A stretch of DNA of 64,000 nucleotides from Parabacteroides johnsonii DSM 18315 (GTDB lineage: Bacteria > Bacteroidota > Bacteroidia > Bacteroidales > Tannerellaceae). The position numbers and the translations under genes were made by a program. Positions within the stretch are counted from its first letter, which is position 1. Every line of letters begins with the position of its first letter. The stretch spans positions 310,001 through 374,000 of the forward strand of contig NZ_CP102285.1 of the NCBI RefSeq assembly GCF_025151045.1, in the 5' to 3' direction. A model generated the notes under the pieces. It saw nothing but the letters and a program-made list of their open reading frames with translations, was not told the DNA's origin and did no database searches. Positions 27,428 to 36,518 of this stretch are shown in pieces.

Positions 27428-29665
27428 ATGAGAATAGATCATATCCATATACGAAACTTTAGAAAACTAAAAAATTGTCGTATTGATTTTAATAAAGATC
27501 AAACAATCTTCGTTGGAGCTAATAATAGTGGTAAGACATCTGCTATGAGTGCTATAATTTGGTTTTTAAAGGATCAAAATCGTTTTACGACTCGTGAATT
27601 TACATTGACGAATTGGAGAGATATCAACGAACTTGCCAATAGTTGGCTTGCCGTTAATGATGAAATGGAAAATAGAGAAGAACTCCTTGCATCCCTTCTT
27701 TCACCAGAACAATGGGATAATCATGTCCCTTCTTTGGATTTATGGATTAATGTAGACGAAAGAGAGGCATACATGGTTTATAAATTAATTCCTTCATTAG
27801 AGTGGAAGAAAGATTTAGTTGGTGTAAGATTACGGTTCGAACCCAAAGATATAAAAAAACTATATGCTGATTTTCGAACAGCCTCTTTGAAAGTTAAGGA
27901 AATAAAGGAAAGTCCTCAATACAAAGACGCAAATAACGTAGATTTATTTCCTCAAAACATGTGGGATTTTTTAAATCGTAGAGGCAATTTAAATAAGTAT
28001 TTTGAAATAAAATACTATGTTTTAGATTCGCAAAATATTGATTATGAAAATCCAGACTGTAATGTTCAAGCGACTCCATCAATTTCTCTAGAAAATAATC
28101 CTTTAGTTAGCCTAATAAAGATTGATAGTATTGAAGCATTCCGTGAATTTTCAGATCCAGAAGGTAGAAATGATAATGATATTGATACTTTATCAAGACA
28201 GTTGCAATCATATTATAAATCTAATTTTGAAGATGAAACACAAATTGATTTAGATGATTTAAAATTGCTTGGAGAGATGAAAAGGGCTACAGAAACCTAT
28301 GATGAAAAGTTAGATAGAAGTTTCAAGGCTCCTATTGCAGAACTTAATAATATAAATTATCCAGGCTTTCAGAATCCGGAAATTCATGTAAAAAGTCATG
28401 TTAATATTGTTGATTCAATAACACATGAATCTTCTGTTCAATTTACAGTTCAAGGTGATGCAGAATTATCCCTGCCAGAAAAATATAACGGTTTAGGGTT
28501 GCGTAATCTTATCTCTATCTATTTAAAAATGGTTCAGTTCCGTGAGCAATGGACTAATTTAGATAGAATAGATAAAGCTGGTATAAATCATATTGAACCT
28601 ATTCATCTTGTTTTTATTGAAGAACCTGAAGCTCATTTGCACGCACAGGCACAGCAAGTTTTTATTCGTAAGGCTATGGATGCCCTGACGAATGATAGTA
28701 CTAATGAAATACTTAGAAACAATAAAGATTTGACGACTCAATTAGTTGTTTCAACCCATTCAAATCATATTGTAAACGAAGTTGATATGTGTCATCTTAG
28801 ATATTTCAAAAGAATTATTGATGATAACATAAAAATTCCAGTATCAGAGGTTGTTAATCTTTCTCGTACATTTGGAGATGATAATGATACTAAAAGGTTT
28901 GTTACCAGATATATAAGATTAACTCATTGTGACATTTTCTTTGCAGATGCAATAATTCTTGTAGAAGGGGCTGCAGAAAGAATTCTTATGCCTAAATTTA
29001 TTCGTGATGAGAATATGGATAATTTCTATATCTCTGTCATAGAAATAAATGGAAGTCATGCTCATAGATTTGATTCTTTAACTCAGAAATTAGGTATACC
29101 AACATTAATTATTACAGATATAGATGCACAGGAGGGACGGTTGGAAAAAGGAGAATTAAAATGGAAATCTGCAATACCTCAAAAAAATAAAAAGCAAATA
29201 ACTAATAATGATACAATAAAACACTGGCTTAAAATAGAATCCATTGATATGTTGTTAGAATTACCTTTCCCAAATAAGCAGAGAGGCAATATTTGCATAT
29301 CATACCAGACACCAATATCAGTAAATTGGACAGATCAAAAGAAGGAAGATGAATTATATGAAGTACACCCGTATACTTTTGAAGATTCATTGGTTTTTAC
29401 TAATATAAAGCTATTCCAGAGTGATGAAAAAATGGCAAAAATGGGAGTAATAACGACCTTTTATAATTATCTCAAAAAAGCTATTTCTTTAGAAGATTTT
29501 CATGAAAAGATGTTTTCTTGTTTGGAAAAACGAAAAAATGTAAAGGCTTCTTTTGCTACGGATATACTCTGTACGGAACAATTCGATAAGATACAGGCGC
29601 CTTCTTATATTAAAGAGGGATTAATATGGTTACAGAAATGCTTAAACAATAAAATTCGTAAATAG
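27428..29665 (+). CDS. gajA: GajA-like OLD-family ATPase/TOPRIM nuclease
   Basis: A 745-residue class-2 OLD protein. The ATPase begins with MRIDHIHIRNFRKL and Walker A GANNSGKT (Lys36), with Walker B LVFIEEPEAHLHAQ near residue 400 and H-loop VVSTHSNHI. A TOPRIM nuclease domain follows from about residue 505 (FADAIILVEGAAE, with ITDIDAQ near 565). It is longer than the founding GajA (about 580 residues), mostly through insertions and a C-terminal extension. In Gabija the OLD nuclease tetramer cuts DNA and partners with the UvrD-like GajB encoded one base downstream. The region is much more A+T-rich than the neighbouring core genes, consistent with transfer. Confidence 0.85.
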   Translation: MRIDHIHIRNFRKLKNCRIDFNKDQTIFVGANNSGKTSAMSAIIWFLKDQNRFTTREFTLTNWRDINELANSWLAVNDEMENREELLASLLSPEQWDNHVPSLDLWINVDEREAYMVYKLIPSLEWKKDLVGVRLRFEPKDIKKLYADFRTASLKVKEIKESPQYKDANNVDLFPQNMWDFLNRRGNLNKYFEIKYYVLDSQNIDYENPDCNVQATPSISLENNPLVSLIKIDSIEAFREFSDPEGRNDNDIDTLSRQLQSYYKSNFEDETQIDLDDLKLLGEMKRATETYDEKLDRSFKAPIAELNNINYPGFQNPEIHVKSHVNIVDSITHESSVQFTVQGDAELSLPEKYNGLGLRNLISIYLKMVQFREQWTNLDRIDKAGINHIEPIHLVFIEEPEAHLHAQAQQVFIRKAMDALTNDSTNEILRNNKDLTTQLVVSTHSNHIVNEVDMCHLRYFKRIIDDNIKIPVSEVVNLSRTFGDDNDTKRFVTRYIRLTHCDIFFADAIILVEGAAERILMPKFIRDENMDNFYISVIEINGSHAHRFDSLTQKLGIPTLIITDIDAQEGRLEKGELKWKSAIPQKNKKQITNNDTIKHWLKIESIDMLLELPFPNKQRGNICISYQTPISVNWTDQKKEDELYEVHPYTFEDSLVFTNIKLFQSDEKMAKMGVITTFYNYLKKAISLEDFHEKMFSCLEKRKNVKASFATDILCTEQFDKIQAPSYIKEGLIWLQKCLNNKIRK

Positions 29666-29666
29666 G

Positions 29667-31499
29667 ATGAATAAATCTGTTGATAATATATTGGAAGAGT
29701 GTATCACAAAAGGAAGTCGTAAAAGTTTCTTTCTTTTTGCAGGTGCAGGCTCTGGAAAGACTCATTCGCTTGTTGTACTTTTAAATAAGATACGAGATAA
29801 GTGGGGGCAAAAGTTCAAAATAGAAAATAGACATGTGGCCGTTATTACATACACAAATGCTGCCACAGATGAAATAATTTCACGCTTAAATTACAGTCCA
29901 CTTTTTCATGTCTCTACAATTCATAGCTTTGTTTGGAATGTAATTCAATCGTATCAATCCGATATTAAAAAGTATTATTTAAGATTTAAAGAAGAAGAAA
30001 AGGCTGAATTAGAAGAGAAAATAAATAAGGCTAGGAAAAAAGATGGTAAGACCTATTTAAATAATGTGGGCAAATTTGATAAGGTTATCAAAAGCATTGC
30101 TAAAATTGAAACAGTACATAAATTTATATATAATCCCAATGGAAATAATTTTGAATATAATGCTCTTAGTCATGCAGAAGTGATTAAAATAGGAGCTAAA
30201 ATGATTGTAGAGAATAAATTGCTTCAAAAAATTATAGCCCAGCAATATCCATTTCTCCTGATAGATGAAAGTCAAGATACTAAAAAAGAACTAGTACAAG
30301 CCTTTTTTGAATTAGAAAGAAATTTTGGAGGTGAGAATTTCACGTTGGGATTTATTGGAGACCAAAAACAACGTATATATACTGATGGAGAAGAAAGAAT
30401 AACAACAATCATTCCCAAAGAGTGGGAAACACCTGTTAAGCCTATGAATTACAGATGTGATAAAAGGATAATTAAGTTATCAAATAAGATCAGTGAATCT
30501 ATTGAGCAAAATGCTACGCAGAATCCTAGAGAAAATGCTGAAGAAGGATTTGTTCATCTTTATTTGATCAGGAACAACGATGAGATGAATAAATTTGAAA
30601 AGGAAGCTAATGTAGTCCTATCAATGAAGGAATTAACTGGTGACGATAAATGGTCAATGGAAGGCAATAACGTAAAAATACTTACCCTTGAGCATATGAT
30701 GGCCGCAAGAAGGTTGGGCTTTGAAGATTTTTTTGGTATTATGCGACATGTAGATAAGTATAGTCAAACTTTGCTTCAGGGTAAGGTTGATGATATGGAC
30801 ATATTTTCCAAACTATCATTTCCATTAATAGATTCATTAAAAAAAGGTGATAATTTAAATGCTCTTAATTTGTTAAAATCATATTCTCCATTATTAATGA
30901 ATTTGCCATCAGACAAAGCGTATGAAACATTGTCTAAATGTCAAGAAATATTAGATGGTTTACAAAAGATGGATTTAGGAAGAGTCACTATAAAAGAATT
31001 CTTAAAAAATATTGTAGTGACTAATTTATTTAATGTTCCCCAATTATTGATAGATGCATTGTCTGTATCATTAGAATCATTAGAAGAGCAAAATGATGAA
31101 GTGCTTTATGCATGGTGCTCAGTTATGAATTTACCTGTAATTCAAATAGTCAAATTTAATAATTACATTAATGGAAATTCTATGTTTGGTACTCATCAAG
31201 GTGTGAAGGGTTTAGAATTTGATCGTGTTTTAGTTATTATAGACGAAAAAGAATCAAATATGCCTCTCTTTAATTATAATAAACTTTTTGGAGTGGAACC
31301 ACTGTCAACGACTGATATCAATAATAGAAAAGAGGGAAAAGAAACAACGATAGAACGTACAATGCGCTTGTTTTATGTTGCATGCACGCGAGCACGTCAT
31401 TCATTAGCTATTGCAGTTTATACCGATAATCCAGAAATCATTAAACAAACTGTTACTAGAAATGATTGGTTTGACTCTGACGAAATATCAATTATGTAA
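29667..31499 (+). CDS. gajB: GajB-like UvrD-family helicase
   Basis: A 610-residue SF1A helicase: motif I AGAGSGKT (Lys31), Ia ITYTNAATDEI, motif II LLIDESQDT, motif III GFIGDQKQRIY, motif IV region MNYRCD, motif V THQGVKGLEFD and motif VI RLFYVACTRAR. All ATPase motifs are intact. It follows gajA with a one-base gap, the canonical Gabija order. It is longer than founding GajB (about 490 residues), so it may retain a 2B-like domain. Role: defence together with GajA; the trigger is not visible. Confidence 0.85.
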   Translation: MNKSVDNILEECITKGSRKSFFLFAGAGSGKTHSLVVLLNKIRDKWGQKFKIENRHVAVITYTNAATDEIISRLNYSPLFHVSTIHSFVWNVIQSYQSDIKKYYLRFKEEEKAELEEKINKARKKDGKTYLNNVGKFDKVIKSIAKIETVHKFIYNPNGNNFEYNALSHAEVIKIGAKMIVENKLLQKIIAQQYPFLLIDESQDTKKELVQAFFELERNFGGENFTLGFIGDQKQRIYTDGEERITTIIPKEWETPVKPMNYRCDKRIIKLSNKISESIEQNATQNPRENAEEGFVHLYLIRNNDEMNKFEKEANVVLSMKELTGDDKWSMEGNNVKILTLEHMMAARRLGFEDFFGIMRHVDKYSQTLLQGKVDDMDIFSKLSFPLIDSLKKGDNLNALNLLKSYSPLLMNLPSDKAYETLSKCQEILDGLQKMDLGRVTIKEFLKNIVVTNLFNVPQLLIDALSVSLESLEEQNDEVLYAWCSVMNLPVIQIVKFNNYINGNSMFGTHQGVKGLEFDRVLVIIDEKESNMPLFNYNKLFGVEPLSTTDINNRKEGKETTIERTMRLFYVACTRARHSLAIAVYTDNPEIIKQTVTRNDWFDSDEISIM

Positions 31500-31519
31500 T
31501 ATTTTAAAGATACGCAAAA

Positions 31520-31540
31520 AGGAGAGGAAAATCCTCTCCT
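31520..31540. terminator. Bidirectional terminator between gajB and element B
   Basis: AGGAGAGG (31520-31527) pairs with CCTCTCCT (31533-31540). On the minus strand the stem is followed by TTTTTG, ending the transcript of the hypothetical gene 31558-31962. On the plus strand it lies 21 bases past the gajB stop. Confidence 0.65.
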
Positions 31541-31557
31541 TAATAAAGACATCCACA

Positions 31558-31962
31558 TTACACCTCCAGCTCCTTCAACGGCAACCCATAATTATATTGT
31601 CTGAAAAATCCTTTATGGATAAGTTTCAAGCCAAGGGTCTGATAATACTTGTAGTCATCATCTTCGGTGCAGAGGTATTTGTAACCATAGCGCGGGGCAT
31701 ACTCCTTGAAGAAGCGGGCAAGGTCTTTCAGATTTTCCTGTTGGTTTCGTTTGAAGTTGCTGCGTACAATGATAATGCTCCAGTCGGGGATGCTGCCAAC
31801 ACCACAACTGTATTCCCAGAAACGGATATATAAATCCATTTCGCCTACATGAACAGAAACACAAATGCCGTTGGCATTGTGCATAACGGAACAACAGTTT
31901 CTGTAACCGAATCTCTCACACAAATAAAGATTGAAATCGTAAATAAAATCGGAATAGTTCAT
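31558..31962 (-). CDS. Hypothetical protein downstream of relaxase
   Basis: A 134-residue protein with many aromatic and cysteine residues (MNYSDFIYDFNLYLCERFGY at the N-terminus) and a C-terminal segment reminiscent of small acyltransferase-like folds, though no motif is diagnostic. It follows the relaxase gene by 35 bases on the same strand and ends at a terminator, so it is the last gene of the mobilization operon. Function unknown. Confidence 0.55.
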   Translation of the reverse strand: MNYSDFIYDFNLYLCERFGYRNCCSVMHNANGICVSVHVGEMDLYIRFWEYSCGVGSIPDWSIIIVRSNFKRNQQENLKDLARFFKEYAPRYGYKYLCTEDDDYKYYQTLGLKLIHKGFFRQYNYGLPLKELEV

Positions 31963-31997
31963 AATAATTTGAATTTTGATGGTTAATAAAAAATTGA

Positions 31998-32936
31998 TTA
32001 TAGACTGAAACCTCGCTTGCGTTTCGGTTTCTTTTTCTTCTTTTTAAGCCGGTTAGCCTGTATCGCTTCCTCCGTATCATAATCCGTAGGAGAGGGCGTG
32101 AACAATCCCACACTGATGCTGGAATGATTCTCCTGCTGGTATTCATGACGAGGTTCCTCGCGTATGGTTTCTGCCTGTGCCTGACGCTGGTTCATGGTAG
32201 CAGAAAGAGCGTTATATCTCAGCTCCTGGTCGATGTTCAGGAAACTGAACTGGCGGTCAATCTTGGAACCGCTAAAGGTCAGTTGGTCACATGTGAACTT
32301 GACACCTTGCATCTCTCCGGTCGTGCGACTTTGCTTCCATTGCGTATCAATTCCGTACTTCCGTAAGGCCAGTCGCAGTTCACTCCAGCTTCGTGCGTTC
32401 GGAACTTCTCGTTTCAAGGCATGATAGATAAAGTACTTTACCTTGTCGTAACGACGCAACCGCATGAAATTGACATGCTCTTTTCCTTCGGCAAAATGCA
32501 AACGGTAACGGGCTGTCAGCATCTTGCAGACCTTTTCGTTCCGGTAACGGTCGTTCTTGTCGCTGATGGTGCGGCCGTCATTATCCACCCGGTTGTAAAC
32601 GATGTGACAATGCGGATGGTCACGGTCGGTATGTCGGGCGATGATGAACTGCGTGTTCTCAATTCCCATCAGTTTCATATAGTCGTGGGCGATCTTCAGC
32701 ATCAGCCCATCATCGTCACGGATACGGTCTCCGTCTTCTGCGGAGAAGCTCAATGATATATGACCGACCGTGTTCTTGACCTTGTCGTTCAGTAAAGTCT
32801 GCAACTCGAATTGCTCCGCTATTTCTTCGGGCGAGCCGTAGACACCAACCGCTTTCAGCAGGCGCGATTTATCTTCTTTCAGCACATAGTTTACGCATCC
32901 GGAAAACGACGTGCCCTTTACAATTTTACCTATCAT
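31998..32936 (-). CDS. MobA/VirD2-type relaxase
   Basis: A 312-residue relaxase. The N-terminal MIGKIVKGTSFSGCVNYVL and the three-histidine metal motif HTDRDHPHCHIVYNRV (about residues 104-119) identify a MOBP-like mobilization nuclease. It nicks oriT and leads the strand during conjugal mobilization, using a helper element's transfer apparatus. It overlaps the mobC gene by 11 bases. The basic C-terminus (KKKKKPKRKRG) is probably for DNA binding. Confidence 0.9.
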   Translation of the reverse strand: MIGKIVKGTSFSGCVNYVLKEDKSRLLKAVGVYGSPEEIAEQFELQTLLNDKVKNTVGHISLSFSAEDGDRIRDDDGLMLKIAHDYMKLMGIENTQFIIARHTDRDHPHCHIVYNRVDNDGRTISDKNDRYRNEKVCKMLTARYRLHFAEGKEHVNFMRLRRYDKVKYFIYHALKREVPNARSWSELRLALRKYGIDTQWKQSRTTGEMQGVKFTCDQLTFSGSKIDRQFSFLNIDQELRYNALSATMNQRQAQAETIREEPRHEYQQENHSSISVGLFTPSPTDYDTEEAIQANRLKKKKKKPKRKRGFSL

Positions 32937-33234
32937 CCTTGAGCTGTTTTATGAGTTGTGAAATCTGCTGGGTGACTGTCCGGCATTCATCGGCCACACG
33001 ATAAAAACCGTAAGCGTTGGCTCGTTTGGCAAGCTGGTTCAGGTTTGTGCTTTCTCCAATCAGTTTTCGGATAATGTCAAGATTTTCTCTCGTAATTCGT
33101 TCGCGCACCGTACCGTGTTCGATGAGTGAACGCACTACTTCGCTTTGACTGCGTTTACTGCGTCGGCTGAGTGCTCTGAGCCAGCCGAATTGTTCGTCTG
33201 TAAGACGGATTGTAACTGTATTTTTCTTGTCCAT
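32926..33234 (-). CDS. mobC: MobC-like relaxosome protein
   Basis: A 102-residue ribbon-helix-helix protein (NTVTIRLTDEQFGWLRALSR at the N-terminus) with the MobC C-terminal helix region around LNQLAKRANAYG. It assists the relaxase at oriT. Overlap with the relaxase start indicates coupled translation. Confidence 0.85.
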   Translation of the reverse strand: MDKKNTVTIRLTDEQFGWLRALSRRSKRSQSEVVRSLIEHGTVRERITRENLDIIRKLIGESTNLNQLAKRANAYGFYRVADECRTVTQQISQLIKQLKDDR

Positions 33235-33373
33235 AATATTTGCTTTTGAGATTAATAATTGTGACCATCGGGAGCTGTCTCACCTTCTTTTGAAGTGAGC
33301 AAGTGGCCGGGAAATGTAATACACCGGCATAAACTTGCTCCAGTGAAAAAGAAGTGAATCAGACATCTGAAAG
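33235..33373. other. Candidate oriT region upstream of mobC
   Basis: The 139-base spacer upstream of mobC contains an inverted repeat CTCAC (33279-33283) with GTGAG (33295-33299) plus internal TTC/GAA complementarity. In this class of elements oriT usually lies next to mobC. The nick site cannot be identified by reading. Confidence 0.35.
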
Positions 33374-34447
33374 TCATCGTTTGAAAAGTCCTTTCCGGGT
33401 ACTTTGGACCGTTGCTGAAAGCGGTGCTTTCTCCACATTGACAAGCTGTAAATCGAAAGTCTCGATCAGCGTTTTCAAGGCCGGATTCAACGTGATAAGA
33501 CGATTGAAAATTGCGTCCTTTGTCTCTTCTCTCAGCAGAAAATCGGCGATGTCATAACCTGCATCACGTTCTTCTTTTGTTGCGTTTCTTTCCATAAAAT
33601 CGAAGAGAGAGACCTCTATTCCCAGGCTCCGGATCATCTCCATTTTGCTGTTCCAATAGTCGGTCGCCCCCAGATCGGGGAAGAGCAGGACACGGCGATT
33701 TCTCAATACACTCATGGCATCCCGATTGAACGCTCCATTCTTTCCGCCTGAAGCAATCCAAAGGTATTGCGGCAGATAGAAGCTGGATATCAAGGCACTT
33801 TTCTCACTCTCCACAAGGGCTACCGGACGTTGCTGGTCAGAGGACAAAAGATGCTCACCAAACAGGCATTGCCGGAGGTTGAAATTCTCTTTCTTCAAAA
33901 GGGAATGTACCCACGTAATGTAGTTGTGCGGCTCTTTAATCCGTCTCCCGTTTTCAGGATTGTAGAGCATCACTTTTCCGGTGCGTACCCGTCCGGAAAT
34001 ATCCACCTGCCAGAAGACTGTAGCTCCCGGCCAATGCTTCGAGGTTCCTACATGGTAGCGCAACATCAGTTCTTTGGTAGCCTCCTGTCCGAAATGCAAA
34101 CTCAGGAATTGAAACAGCTTGTTCGTGTGATACAGCTTCAGGGACTGCCTCATGATTTTCGGCTCAATGAATGAAGGTTCAGGAGGCAGACTGATGCGGG
34201 GCTTTGACACCGGTACAAACTTTTCGCTCAATCGTTCTTTGGCAATCGGGTTTTCGTCAAAGTACATTTTGGGCGTATAGTTGTAGCCACACTTCTGTTC
34301 ATGGTTGCATCGCCCTACATAATTGGGAAAACTGATTTGCTTTTCCGTATCAATGTATTTGGCAAAACAACTTTTGCGGTGGCAGTTCGGGCATGTATGC
34401 CGGGTGCTGACACCTTTGTATGGTTCTAATGTAAATCTGTAGTTCAT
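33374..34447 (-). CDS. Zinc-ribbon/TOPRIM primase-like protein
   Basis: A 357-residue protein with an N-terminal zinc ribbon (CPNCHRKSC, then CNHEQKC) and a TOPRIM-like domain near residues 210-270 (VALVESEKSA, then LFPDLGATD). This matches the DUF6371/primase-like proteins of Bacteroides mobilizable elements. The start at 34447 (MNYRFTLEPY) leaves the upstream inverted repeat non-coding and is preferred to a longer frame from 34477. It probably serves replication of the excised circle together with the DUF3987 protein. Confidence 0.8.
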   Translation of the reverse strand: MNYRFTLEPYKGVSTRHTCPNCHRKSCFAKYIDTEKQISFPNYVGRCNHEQKCGYNYTPKMYFDENPIAKERLSEKFVPVSKPRISLPPEPSFIEPKIMRQSLKLYHTNKLFQFLSLHFGQEATKELMLRYHVGTSKHWPGATVFWQVDISGRVRTGKVMLYNPENGRRIKEPHNYITWVHSLLKKENFNLRQCLFGEHLLSSDQQRPVALVESEKSALISSFYLPQYLWIASGGKNGAFNRDAMSVLRNRRVLLFPDLGATDYWNSKMEMIRSLGIEVSLFDFMERNATKEERDAGYDIADFLLREETKDAIFNRLITLNPALKTLIETFDLQLVNVEKAPLSATVQSTRKGLFKR

Positions 34448-34465
34448 TTTTCTTTCTGGTTGGAT

Positions 34466-34526
34466 GTTACTATGCACATTTTCGCAACTTCACAAACCCC
34501 TCGGTTGCGAAAATGTGCATAGTAAC
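34466..34526. repeat. Perfect 23-bp inverted repeat between replication genes
   Basis: Arms 34466-34488 (beginning GTTACTATGCACATTTTCGC) and 34504-34526 are perfectly complementary, with a 15-base loop. The hairpin fills the gap between the DUF3987 gene stop (34531) and the primase-like start (34447). It could be a terminator/attenuator, a translation-control hairpin or a replication origin recognised by the zinc-ribbon primase. Confidence 0.75.
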
Positions 34527-34530
34527 AGGT

Positions 34531-35898
34531 TTATTTACTGTATTCTCCATGATTCTCTTTTCTGAATAATGTTCCGATGTGGCGTTTTAGAAACATCTTG
34601 AAAGCATGCTCCTTCATCCCGTAGCTTTCAGCAATGCCGATACCTTCTGCCGTTGTAAACCTCTGAGGCAGGTTCAGGTAGATGTTGCGGTGCAATTCGC
34701 TCAACTGTTCTTGGCTGACGGCAGTCTGTACTTTTACGGCTGTTGTCCGAAAATACTCAGTCAGCAGGATGGCACGGTTCACGCTTTCAAGGTCAATCGT
34801 AGTCTTATCGCACTCTCCGCAAGTCCATCGGGCAAGCTGGATAATCAAACAAAACCGGATAATGTAGATTTCCAGTTTGCAGTAAATACCGACCAAAGCA
34901 TCGTTGGTTTCCATATCACATTGGCGGGCATTTTCATGCTGCCAACCGTAAAGCCGTTGCTTGGCATTTTCATCGAATGGCAGGCATTGAGGCTGCAACT
35001 CATTATTCTCGTCATGCGGACAATCCTGTGCAATCAGCTTGTCGATAATCTGTTGCCACTGGATTTCCAGTTCTTCAGGAGTTTCCCGGTCGTTCCATCT
35101 GCTTTTCAAGACAGATTCAGGCATCACGAAAAGAATACGGTCGATAAATCCGTTACTCGAACGCTCGCCCTTGACCAGTTCGCCCAGAATCTTCTTTTGG
35201 ATGGTACCGATAACAGAGATATAGGGACGTCTGATAAAAATGGAACTTTGCGTACTCTTGCGGTCGGAAATCGTAGGCTTGGCATTGAACACCGAAAGCC
35301 AGAACTGTTCTTCCGAACCGTTGTTGTAACGGTTGAAATTCTTGAACCAGGCCGACAGCTCGTCCGACCAAAGGCAGAGTCCTCTGGGATTCTGGGCATG
35401 TATCAGGCTCAATCCTTCAGGAGTGATATCCGAAACAAGAAAGCGTCTGCGCACGGGAGCTTGCGGAAACTCATCCAAACCGGCTTCCATGCGTTCCTTT
35501 TTGCTCATGGACATAGTGCGTTCATACTCGGCATACAGCTTCTGATACTCCTGATTCTGACAATAGTCGTGCTCAATGAACGGTTGGAAAGCGAAGCTCA
35601 GCGGATGACTCTTATTGGCCCCGGGGCGACCAATCAGTGCCATGTACAGAATGGGACTTTCCAGCCAGTTGCGCTTCACCTGTACCAAATGGGAGTTGCC
35701 AATCCCCACGGCAATGGCCGCAAGGATAGCTGCGGCGACATAATCCACGGGATAGCCCTGACAATCGTGTAAACTGCTGATGATGCGCTGAATCCTGATA
35801 GGAAAGATTTCTATCGGGAACTCACCACCGGACATCTTGGCTCCGATGCGCACAGCCTCTCCGATGATACCTTCTGCTGTTAATTTGGAAGTTTCCAT
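34531..35898 (-). CDS. DUF3987-family element replication protein
   Basis: A 455-residue protein of the DUF3987 family: a P-loop-like segment LIGRPGANKSHPL near residue 90, VSDITPEGL, and LCLWSDELSAWF as Walker B-like region near residue 180. Such proteins accompany primase-like genes in Bacteroides mobilizable elements and are thought to act in replication as helicase-like ATPases. The ATG at 35898 overlaps the end of the upstream HTH gene by 12 or more bases. Function is inferred from family and context. Confidence 0.8.
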   Translation of the reverse strand: METSKLTAEGIIGEAVRIGAKMSGGEFPIEIFPIRIQRIISSLHDCQGYPVDYVAAAILAAIAVGIGNSHLVQVKRNWLESPILYMALIGRPGANKSHPLSFAFQPFIEHDYCQNQEYQKLYAEYERTMSMSKKERMEAGLDEFPQAPVRRRFLVSDITPEGLSLIHAQNPRGLCLWSDELSAWFKNFNRYNNGSEEQFWLSVFNAKPTISDRKSTQSSIFIRRPYISVIGTIQKKILGELVKGERSSNGFIDRILFVMPESVLKSRWNDRETPEELEIQWQQIIDKLIAQDCPHDENNELQPQCLPFDENAKQRLYGWQHENARQCDMETNDALVGIYCKLEIYIIRFCLIIQLARWTCGECDKTTIDLESVNRAILLTEYFRTTAVKVQTAVSQEQLSELHRNIYLNLPQRFTTAEGIGIAESYGMKEHAFKMFLKRHIGTLFRKENHGEYSK

Positions 35899-35909
35899 AG
35901 CCGTGCAGA

Positions 35910-36278
35910 TCAAAAGTTATAGCCTCCCTTTGGTTTGCGTTTCGCTCCATGTACTATCTCCGCTGCCTGTTCCTGGAGCGATATTGCCTGCATCTGCTTG
36001 CGCCCGGACTCAATCCATTGCAGCAACTCATCTTCATAGAAGTAGAGTTTCTTACCTTTTTTATAGGCTGGAATCAGTCCTTTACGTGCAAGCGTGTAAA
36101 TGGTAGGCTTCGCTTTTCGTGTGATTTTACAGGCTTCGTCAATTTCAACAATACGATGCTTGTCTAAAGAAGTTTGTGGCTGCAGTGCCGCCACCATTTG
36201 TCGGATTTGTTCCATCTGTTCTGTGAGATAACCTACCGCCTGCGGCAGCTTATCAAAAGTGATTTGTTCGTTTGCCAT
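35910..36278 (-). CDS. Small excisionase-type helix-turn-helix protein
   Basis: A 122-residue homologue of the protein at 1392-1766: helical N-terminus, then an HTH of the MerR/excisionase type (IDEACKITRKAKPTIYTLAR, followed by KKGKKLYFYEDELLQW). It starts the replication/mobilization operon of element B and is probably its DNA-binding regulator. Confidence 0.75.
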   Translation of the reverse strand: MANEQITFDKLPQAVGYLTEQMEQIRQMVAALQPQTSLDKHRIVEIDEACKITRKAKPTIYTLARKGLIPAYKKGKKLYFYEDELLQWIESGRKQMQAISLQEQAAEIVHGAKRKPKGGYNF

Positions 36279-36478
36279 ACGTACTCATTTTTAATTGTTC
36301 GCTGGCAAAGGAAATTGGTGTTTTGATGGTGGAAAACATCACCGGAATATAACTGTGAGATAACTTTTGATGATGATTGTTGACGGTAAATAATTAAATA
36401 TCAATATAGAAAGCGATTGGATACACAGAGTTCGTGTGTAAAAGAAATATATTATTAGAATATATGAGGAAAAAGCAG

Positions 36479-36486
36479 TAACTTTG
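36479..36486 (+). promoter_or_regulatory. -7 element (TAACTTTG) of the Mrr-like gene
   Basis: TAACTTTG matches TAnnTTTG and lies 33 bases before the ATG of the Mrr-like gene. The -33 element is unclear. Confidence 0.45.
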
Positions 36487-36518
36487 TTTGTTATCAATTT
36501 AATTTAGTGAATACCAAA

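Noticed and set aside
34606-35772. Long open frame (388 codons) on the plus strand
   Set aside because: It is antisense to the DUF3987 gene, whose motifs and operon context are clear, and its own product shows no domain.
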